The notes beneath the pieces are model-generated. The model ran no database searches. It was given only the letters and a program-made list of their open reading frames with translations, and had not been told where the DNA came from. This document shows, one piece after another, positions 56,331 to 64,000 of a DNA stretch of 64,000 nt. The DNA comes from Petunia secreta. Its lineage: Eukaryota > Streptophyta > Magnoliopsida > Solanales > Solanaceae. The stretch spans positions 1,054,001 through 1,118,000 of the forward strand of contig JARKIP010000051.1 of assembly GCA_029990175.1 (NCBI GenBank), read 5' to 3'. The number at the start of each line of letters is the position of its first letter. The first letter of the stretch is position 1. The position numbers were made by a program, and so were the translations under genes.

Positions 56331-56759
56331 TACTTCCTGAACGTTGGGAATTGGGTAGTTTCTTCTAGGTTCTCGTGTTTTGTTGTTTGCATTGCTTCCA
56401 ATTGGTACTATTAGAGTATAATCCTACTTGATTAGTACTAATTACTTCGAGCTAATTAGGATCATCGTGCCTTAGAAAGGAGACTAGAACTCAAAGAAGA
56501 CCCGTAGTGCCTTTTGACTCAAGTCCTCACTCAAAGTGCTTAGCGTTCCAATCGAGTCCTATTAACTCCACTCACCCCGGAGTGCATTGGGCTTTCGAGT
56601 CGAGTGATTAAGTTTAGGTTTACTATTCAACTCCGTGAAACTTTGAGTTCAAGCAAGAGTGAAATAGCCATCACCACCATACGAGTGATCCGAGTGAAAA
56701 CTTGTGAGGGAGCGAGTGAGGTGTTTTGACTAACTCTTGTTTCTTTCTTTGTAGGTACA
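55508..56759 (+). other. Leader of element B between LTR and gag
   Basis: This 1.25-kb leader starts with the primer site and contains C-rich and A-rich stretches, six copies of the GGCGGNNCGCC motif, and no large frame. Gag begins at the ATG at 56760. Confidence 0.7.
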
Positions 56760-59504
56760 ATGGCCAACGAGGGTCAAGATTTCATCAAGGATGCCTTGGC
56801 TAGCATTCTTGCCAAGATGGACGTCATGACTCAAAGGATTGAGTCACTTGAAAAGGGTGCCTCAAGTACCCAAGGTGACCAAGGGGCCCCGAGTGTCCCA
56901 AATGAAAAGGGGACCCCGAGTGTCCCAATTGAGACCGGTGAAGTCTCAAGTACTCCTAACTTTACCCCGGAACAAGTAAGCCATGTCATTGAGTTGTTCA
57001 ATCAACAACGGGTAAAGGAGGACCGGGAGAGAATTGAACGAACGGGCATTCCCCGTATCTTGGATAATCCCCCAAGAGACGTTCCATTACCAAGACCCAT
57101 CCGGAATGTGCAACCTCTTGAGCAAGCCGATGAGGCTCAAGAAGGGGAGGAAGCCGAATATGGTGATGATATGTATGGGCTTGATGATCACTTTCAACCG
57201 AGACGAGGTATGAATTGGGGTCGTAATGTGGATCGTGGTAGGGGCCGAGGTCGAGGGCCACCTATGGGATATGTTGGAGGGAATGCGCGGAGGGAGTATG
57301 GTGTGAATGAAGATCACTATGGGGGCCAACCGGAGCCGTTCCGTGGGGGTCGTGACAACACCAACCTCAATAGTGTAAAACTTAGTCTCCCAACCTTCAA
57401 AGGGAATTGTGATCCGAATGCTTACATTGAATGGGTGCTACAAATGGAAAGATTGTTTGACACAAACGAGATGTCCGATGAGAAGAAAGGCACCTATGCT
57501 ATTTCATCCTTTGAATCCTATTCATCTACTTGGTGGGAATCCGTCAAGAGATCAAGGAGAAGGGCGGGAATCCCCGTGAATGTGGGTTGGATCGACTTGA
57601 AGGGTATCATGAGTATCAAGTATATTACTCCTCGATATCGTCAAGAGCAACTCAAGAAGCTTTATGAGTTGAAGCAAGGTGTCAAGACGGTGCATGAATA
57701 TTATGATGAGTTTGAAAGAACTCGAATGGCTTTGGATATGGACACCGAAGATGAGGAGCAAGCCGTGATCCGTTTCATGAATGGGTTGAGCTATGGTATA
57801 GCTTCACAATTGAGATTGCGTGCTTATCTATCACTTCAAGAGGTTCTTGATGCCGCTATCCAAGCCGAGCAATGGCTTGAGAAAGAGAAGTCCAACCGTT
57901 ACAAGAGCAACACTTCTACTTCCATGAACAAACCAAAGGATTGGAAAGCCTCCACAACGAATGCCAAATTCCCAAGTGCAAATGCTAGCAAGGATGTGAA
58001 GAAGCCTTTTGAAAGGTCTACACAACCCGTGGGAGGTAATTCTAGAACTCAATTGAGTAATCCAATCTCTTCTTCTACTCAATGCTTTAAGTGTAAGGGA
58101 TATGGTCATCTCTCTAAAGATTGCCCGACCCGGAAAACTATGGTTCTTGTTGGTGACTTGGTCTATGAGCAAGATAGTGAGCCCGAGGAGGGAGAAGAAG
58201 ATGGAGTAGAGGGTGAGGAGGAAGGAGATGATGGGGAGATTGCCAAGGAAGAAGATGATGATTCCCATGCCTTCCTTGTTGTGAGGAGGAGCCTAGGAGC
58301 CATGTGCGTAGAGGATGTTGAGACCTTACAAAGAGAGAACCTCTTTCACTCCAAATGCCGAGTCATGGGACTCCTTTGCTCTATGATTATTGACTCGGGA
58401 AGTTGTGCTAATGTTATTAGCCAAACACTAGTTACCCAATTGAAAATACCTACCTTGAAACACCCAAATCCTTATAAGCTTCAATGGCTTAGTGAGTGTG
58501 GTGAGTTGAGGGTGGTTAAACAATGCTTGATCAAATTCAAGATTGGGAACTATGTGGATGAGCACATGTTCGATGTCGTACCTATGCAAGCATGCCACCT
58601 ACTCTTTGGTAGGCCTTGGCAATTTGATCGACGTGTGGTTCATAATGGTCATGCCAACACCTATACGGTGACGCATGAGGGTAAAAAGTTTGTGCTCCCA
58701 CCCATGACTCCCAAAGAAGTGAGCGATGATTACAAGCGGATGCGGGAGTTGAGGGAGGTGGCAAAGGCTAAGTCGGTTGTTGAGACTAGCCCTTTGTCCA
58801 AAAGCTTGGTGGCAATCCCACCTACTTCTACCGGTGGCATATGTGCCATGATGCAACCGGGCGAGATCCTAAAAGGAAATGATGGCAACAAGCTTCTCAT
58901 ATGCCTAGTGCACAAAGGTATGGTTCTAAACTCTAATTGTGATTTTTCTTCTAACCCTTTGCCTAGTGTGTTTGAGAATGTTTTGAAGGATTTTGGTGAC
59001 ATGTTCCCGGATGAAATGCCGGATGGATTGCCTCCTTTGAGGGGCATTGAGCATCAAATAGACTTTGTCCCGGGATCCCAAATCCCGAACAAACCGGCCT
59101 ATAGGAGCAACCCGGAGGATACAAGGGAGTTGCAAAAGCAAGTTGATGAATTGCTCACTAAAGGCTTGGTGCGGGAAAGCTTGAGTCCTTGTGCCGTGCC
59201 CGTGATCCTTGTTCCCAAAAAGGACGGCACTTGGAGAATGTGTGTTGATTGTCGGGCCGTGAACAAAATAACGGTAAAGTACCGTCATCCTATTCCCCGA
59301 CTTGATGATATGTTAGATGAATTGAGCGGTTCATGTGTGTTTAGCAAAATTGACCTTAGGTCCGGCTACCATCAAATCCGGATGAAACCGGGTGATGAAT
59401 GGAAAACCGCATTCAAGACCAAATTTGGTCTCTATGAATGGTTGGTGATGCCCTTTGGGCTCTCCAATGCACCTAGCACTTTCATGAGGCTAATGAACCA
59501 TGTT
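56760..59504 (+). pseudogene. Gag-pol of element B, truncated in the reverse transcriptase
   Basis: The frame starts at ATG 56760. The Gag core lies at about residues 200-370 ('LPTFKGNCDPNAYIEWVLQM'). The zinc knuckle CFKCKGYGHLSKDC is near 58084. The protease motif 'IIDSGSCANVIS' is near 58387. RT starts near 59000 with 'ILVPKKDGTWRMCVDCRAVN' and reaches 'MPFGLSNAPSTFMRLMNHV'. The frame then enters the LTR of element C, so the YxDD motif, RNase H and integrase are missing. The last residues up to 59549 are LTR-derived. No earlier stop was found, so this copy was probably coding-competent until the insertion. Confidence 0.92.
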
Positions 59505-60850
59505 TGTTGCTCCCAAACGCACACGCAAGTATACGTGGTCGACAAGTAATAAAGTGATAAGATGAGTATCGTTCCCACGAGGACTATGCAGACTGAGTTC
59601 TAGCAAACAATTTATTTAAACTATTCAGGGATCTTGTTCCAATAGTGATGAGTTTATTAACTAAAGAACAGTAATTAAATGGTAAAAGTGAATTCAAGCA
59701 ATGGAGCAAAACTTGGTTGTTATCAGTAATAAGGAGACGGTCCAGGGTCAGAGTTACGAACAATCCAGTTGAGTTATCCAATTGATTCCACTTCTTAAAT
59801 CCCGGGTTACTAACTAACAGATTACATGTACCCGTAAAAACCTTTCAGTTCTTCACGGTCTATGCAGGCTACTCCAATCCCTATATGTCTATGGGTTGAA
59901 TCACGTGCACGCATTAACGAATTCTGTAATTAGTTAAACTAGGCGAGCAAGTATATGTCTATCCTACTCACAAATTGGTTCCCCGATGCCCGGGTTCACA
60001 AACTAGTCCTATTCTTTCTTATTACATAATTAAATTCCCTCTTTCGAGTTCAATCTAAAAACCATAGATAATGTGTAATAATCGGGCCCTGACAATTACA
60101 CAAGTGAAATCAAGAAAGAATAAGCAACCCGTTATGGGATTCAATTAATGGGAATCAATCTTCAAACATCAACCTTCATGAAATACTCTAACCCTAGAAC
60201 GATAGATTTAGCCACACATACTCATAATAACAACACAAAGATTTGATGTAATAATGAAATACTGATGTAATAGATTAATGGAAAGAAGAAAAACCCTTGT
60301 TCTTGATGTTATGAGCTCTCAAATTTGCTCCAAAGTCTGAACTCTCTTACAAAAACTAAGTAATAAACTATTTATAATGTTTCCAAACCCTTGGTAATAA
60401 GTTAGACCCAAAACTAGAAGGAATAGGGAGTAAAATCGCGCACAAGGGGCGCTATAACGGGCGCCCCGCGCCTCGGAACGCGTGACAATGGACAGAGGAC
60501 GTCGAAAGTTGGCCGCCTTGGGCATGCGGCGCGCTGAAAAACGCGCAGGAACAGTGGGCGCGGTGGGGCCCGCGGGGCGCCCCCTACAGCGCCAGGCCAA
60601 TTTTTGTGTTTGCTCGCTCCTTTGCTCGCTCGTGTCGTGCCTTCGTGTGCTCGATCCAATCCTAAATCAAAATCCAATCTTTTCTTGCTCAATCATGCTC
60701 TTAAAAGCTCCAATTACATTGCGTAACAACCTACACACGCACGACATAAAATCAGTGTAAAACCACAGTCAAAAGCTATAAAACGAGCGAATAAGGTACT
60801 AAAACGTGAGGAAATATTAAGGAAATATAGGCATAAAATGCCAAACATCA
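59505..60850 (-). repeat. 3' LTR of Athila-type element C
   Basis: On the minus strand the LTR starts TGATGTTTGGCATTTTATGC at 60850 and ends GGGAGCAACA at 59505, about 1,346 bp. It is preceded (minus sense) by the purine tract AAGTGTGGGGTGG at 60851-60863. It shows high reverse-complement similarity to the LTR of element A. It is inserted in the RT frame of element B. Confidence 0.88.
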
Positions 60851-62910
60851 CCACCCCACACTTGAACCCTTGCTCGCCCTCGAGCAAGTTACGTCTCACT
60901 TCCCAACCTAGGTAAAACAGGTCTGCCTATGACTATGGTTGATACCGATCATTGAACCAATACACACATGACTACTATGGATCCACAAACATGCCAATAA
61001 TTTACCAAACTCAACAATATGAGAACAACCACCCCAAAATAGCTCAAATGCACAAACTCAACTTAATGCAACCATGCTCCCACAAAATCACACCTATCTA
61101 CTCAACCAAAAAGCCACGACTTCACCTATCTCATGCAAACCATGTGCCCTCACCAAAATGAAGCAAGAGAGTGTCCCCCAAATATCACACACAACAATGA
61201 ATATCAAGAATAGAATGGGGACAATAGCATAGAAAGAATTCACTCACTCTCATGAAAATCTCACATGTCACACACGATGTACCATAGGCTTGCCCGTAGT
61301 GTAGGACTCCACTAATGTAGGCTCACTCCAATCGGGATTAACTAGGACTTTAAAAAGGTCGTAATGTAGGCTAAGGGGCGGGTAGGATACATATGGGTAA
61401 TAGTGACTACCTCCCTAAGCACTTTAATACATCACAATTAATTCATCACAATTCTCATCAAAGCCACCCAATCAACACTCTCACACACACACACACCTTC
61501 TCAACAAGTAGCATATTTTCTTTTAAGCACACACTAGCAAGGAATGAATATCTTTCTCTTTTTATTTCTTTTTCCACAATTTTTTTTCTTTCTTTGCAAC
61601 TTTGCTATTTTTTTCTTTTCTTTTTCATCCAACCTTGCCAATGCTTTTAACTACTTCACAAAATTTCAATTATTCCCCTTCATTAGCTCCACTCAAAGAA
61701 CCTCCCAATTCCAACCACAACTCCAATCAACTACACAATATCACTAAAGTGCTTAAGGAGTAAAGGGCCAAAAGAGACAATTTAGAACAAATAGGTAGGC
61801 TCGGGGTGTGGGTACCAATAGAAAGGGTCAATGAAATCACAACAACAAATTTTTTTTCCAAGGTATATATGTAAGGGTAGGCAAATCAAAAGAAGGCCTT
61901 GTATCATTTCCCAACTAGAGCAAACCTAGGATTTCGCTTTGCACACACACGGGGCAAGTTCTAGACATTAATATGCAACATGGAGTAAATAAGAACATGC
62001 CTCACAACACACATTGCACATGATCCACACAAAAAGGTTCCATCAACAACTCTCAACTAAGCTTCTAGAATGCAACTTGTGGAAATTTAAGCACTAATGC
62101 ACAAAGGTTAGCAATCAAGTCAAGCAAGCGGACTCAAGCATCTCAAGGGGGTCGTTCCATTTTTTTTCTCTAGGCATGCATCACAATTAAAACCCAAGGA
62201 CACCACAAATAGCACATGCAATCAAGTTCAAGTCCAGCGGTATCAAACAAATCAAAGGCACCTAGCATTCCACCTATTTCCTTCGTCTAGGGTCATCTAC
62301 AACTAATTATCCTAATCCTAAAAATAAAAAAACTACCCGGTTCAAAGGCCTCCCCGTGGAAAAGAACCGCGGCCATAAGAAAAACCACGGGGTGGATGAC
62401 ATGTACCACTAATAAAACTAAAAGGAAAATCTTTTTGAAATTTTTCATTGGTTTTCTAAATTTTTTTTTTCAATTTTTCCATATATTAAAGCAAGGAACA
62501 AATCAAAATAAAGTCAAGTGACAAAAGAAAAATCCTATGGGTACATGCATCCCTAACCTCAAAAATAGATAAAGGGTAGTTCCTCCACCCCACACTTAAA
62601 CTAAGCACTGTCCTCAGTGCTAAAAATAAGAAAGCGCAAGGTAAAGAAAACTTCCCTGAAGATTCTAGTCCTTGGTGCTAGCATCCTCCAAGCTTCCATA
62701 TCGTATGAGGTACTCAGACTTCCCTCATCAGGTCATCAACATTAGGCAAGGGTGAGGATACCCCACACTTAGCCTCGACATTACATGAACCTGCAATCCA
62801 AGGAAAAACAACAACTACATGACACTATAAATAAAATAATACAAGTACAAACTCGGGTTGCCTCCCGAGAAGCGCCTTAGTTAACGTCGTGGCACGACGA
62901 CACTTTTAGC
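60851..62910 (-). other. Non-coding 3' region of element C with repeated purine-tract/hairpin modules
   Basis: Plus-strand CCACCCCACACTT occurs at 60851-60863 and 62585-62597, with CCCCACACTT also at 62761-62770. The first two are followed within about 10 bases by tight hairpins. CTTGCTCG-CCCT-CGAGCAAG lies at 60869-60888, and AGCACTG-TCCT-CAGTGCT at 62604-62621. Between them the DNA is low-complexity and has no coding content. Confidence 0.75.
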
Positions 62911-63990
62911 TCACTTCCAGCCTTTATGTCTTCTCTTCTTACGCCGAACTTTTGCTTTCTTCCCTTCTTTTAGAGAACCCCTCTTCAACTTCACATGTGG
63001 TTTACTTCCAACTTTTTGTTTGACACATTCAATCATAGAGCACTCTTCCACCTTAGCTATGTGCTCCTTCCCATTATAAACCTTGAAAGTAGCCTTTTCT
63101 CCATGCGCTCTAACAGTCATCTCACCCAGCTCCATGTCAATAAGTGCCTTCGAGGTGACTAAGAATGGTCTCCCCAAAATGATTGGAGCTTCTCGGTCCT
63201 CTTCATAATCTAGGACTACAAAATCAGCAGAGAATGTAAATTTACCAACTTTTATCAACACATCCTCCAACTTACCCTCAGGGTGAGTGAGTGATCCATC
63301 CGCCATCTTGAGAGTAACTGAAGAGGGCTTGATTTCTCCTAGCCCTAACCTTTTGCAAACAGACAGAGGCATCAGATTTATGCTCGCACCCAAATCACAC
63401 AATGCACCAGTGATACTATGCCCTCCAATGGTACAAGGAATAGTAAACTTCCCAGGATCTTGAAGTTTTGGAGGTAGCTGGCTCAAAATTGTGCTACACT
63501 CCTCAACTAACTCAACTGAATCTATCTCTTGAGGCTTTTTCCTCTTGACTAGAATCTCTTTTAAGAACTTCACAAAGGATGGCATCAATTCAAACACATC
63601 AGTCAAAGGAATATTAACATGGAGTTCTTTCAGCATACTCACAAATTTTTGATACTGAGCCAAATCCTTCGACTGTATAAGCCTCTGCGGGAATGGTGGA
63701 GGTGGCCGAGGTGCCTCCTTTCTCTCTTCTTTCTTCTTCATCTTCTCCACTTTTTCAATTTTCTCAATTTCAGCTCTCTCCTCAGACTTGGTCATCAGCT
63801 CTCCACCATCAATTAAAGTCACTGCAAGACATTGTTCAGGCTCTTTTTTAACAGTACCTATTTCTCCCACCAACTGCCCCAACTGGTGCTCCAAGTTCTT
63901 GTGAGCACTGGCAAGATCTTGTATGGCCTGTGCATGGGCTGCAGTGTCAGCTATCATTCTCTGCTGGCCCGCCATTATCTGCTTTAGCAT
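62911..63990 (-). CDS. Gag C-terminus and aspartic protease of element C
   Basis: A 359-aa frame, open at the window edge. The N-terminal part (about residues 1-120) is Gln/Lys/Glu-rich and includes Pro-rich 'RPPPPFPQRL'. Residues about 180-300 form a retropepsin-like domain: 'LCDLGASINLMPLSVCKRLG' with the Athila-type DLGAS active site, then 'IILGRPFL'. The C-terminus is very basic ('KVRRKKRRHKG') and ends at a stop. RT should follow in a complete element but does not. The first Met shown is unlikely to be the true start, since Gag should extend past the window. Confidence 0.85.
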   Translation of the reverse strand: MLKQIMAGQQRMIADTAAHAQAIQDLASAHKNLEHQLGQLVGEIGTVKKEPEQCLAVTLIDGGELMTKSEERAEIEKIEKVEKMKKKEERKEAPRPPPPFPQRLIQSKDLAQYQKFVSMLKELHVNIPLTDVFELMPSFVKFLKEILVKRKKPQEIDSVELVEECSTILSQLPPKLQDPGKFTIPCTIGGHSITGALCDLGASINLMPLSVCKRLGLGEIKPSSVTLKMADGSLTHPEGKLEDVLIKVGKFTFSADFVVLDYEEDREAPIILGRPFLVTSKALIDMELGEMTVRAHGEKATFKVYNGKEHIAKVEECSMIECVKQKVGSKPHVKLKRGSLKEGKKAKVRRKKRRHKGWK

Positions 63991-64000
63991 CTCTTCAACT

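Larger units (their letters stand above)
54697..59504 (+). mobile_element. Ty3/gypsy chromovirus-type element B, truncated by element C
   Basis: The 5' LTR (54697-55507) is followed by TCT and the primer site TGGTATCAGAGC (tRNA-Met type) at 55511-55522. A 1.2-kb leader precedes a gag-pol frame beginning at 56760. The frame runs into the inverted LTR of element C at 59505. It is inserted in the gag of element A. The left target-site copy may be AATAT (54692-54696); the right one is outside the window or lost. Domain order and single-frame gag-pol suit the Tekay/Del type. Confidence 0.88.
59505..64000 (-). mobile_element. Athila-type element C (3' part; runs past the window)
   Basis: On the minus strand, gag-protease (stop at 62911) is followed by a roughly 2.06-kb non-coding region, a polypurine tract and the 3' LTR. 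No reverse transcriptase, RNase H or integrase lies between the protease and the LTR. The copy is therefore non-autonomous or internally deleted. The 5' half is beyond position 64000. Confidence 0.82.

Noticed and set aside
53058..60850. Large inverted repeat as a single functional palindrome or foldback transposon
   Set aside because: The arms are LTRs of one family in opposite orientation, with a tRNA-Asp primer site after one and a polypurine tract before the other. Two insertions explain it.
1..64000. CRISPR arrays, phage, restriction or toxin-antitoxin systems
   Set aside because: Spaced-repeat arrays and bacterial-type operons were looked for and not seen; all tandem repeats found are minisatellite, motif or coding repeats of a plant genome.

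Overview
The window is plant nuclear DNA, almost certainly from a Solanaceae species. The evidence is intron-rich genes, a TS-type SINE and a SolS-like SINE with clear target-site duplications (TSDs), Stowaway and hAT MITEs, and stacked LTR retrotransposons. The species cannot be fixed from sequence alone. No bacterial or phage-type system is present.

Layout. 1-4.9 kb is AT-rich intergenic DNA with a Stowaway MITE and a LINE reverse-transcriptase relic. 4.9-23.4 kb, minus strand, is one large 17-exon gene for a FURRY/MOR2/Tao3-type ARM-repeat scaffold (about 2,151 aa, complete). Its introns hold a TS SINE, a SolS-like SINE, two hAT MITEs and a Stowaway MITE. 24.0-28.5 kb is a complete Mutator-like element with 123-bp TIRs and a 10-bp TSD, but a dead transposase. 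29.9-35.3 kb is a decayed Ty1/copia element with only one recognisable LTR.

37.6-49.0 kb is a young, complete Ty3/gypsy Tat-lineage element. It has 655-bp LTRs differing at about 5 sites and a 5-bp TSD (ATGAT). On the minus strand it carries gag-PR and RT-RNase H-integrase ORFs. On the plus strand it carries an antisense, intron-containing gene with its own TATA box. A tRNA-like sequence lies between pol and the antisense gene. The gag stop sits in the tobamovirus-type leaky context (UAG-CAA-UUA), and catalytic Asp residues of RT and RNase H are changed to Asn.

49.4-51.2 kb, plus strand, is a three-exon gene for a secreted peptide precursor of the RGF/GOLVEN/CLEL type. A 213-bp foldback MITE sits in its second intron.

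52.7-64 kb is a three-level nest. An Athila-type 5' LTR and gag start (A, plus) interrupt a minisatellite. A chromovirus-type gypsy element (B, plus) sits in A's gag. A second Athila-type element (C, minus, gag-protease only as far as visible) cuts B's reverse transcriptase. A and C belong to one family in opposite orientation, so their LTRs look like a large inverted repeat.

Host functions are limited to the FURRY-type scaffold and the peptide hormone precursor. The rest is transposon biology, and the most unusual signals are in the Tat element and in the 3' region of element C.
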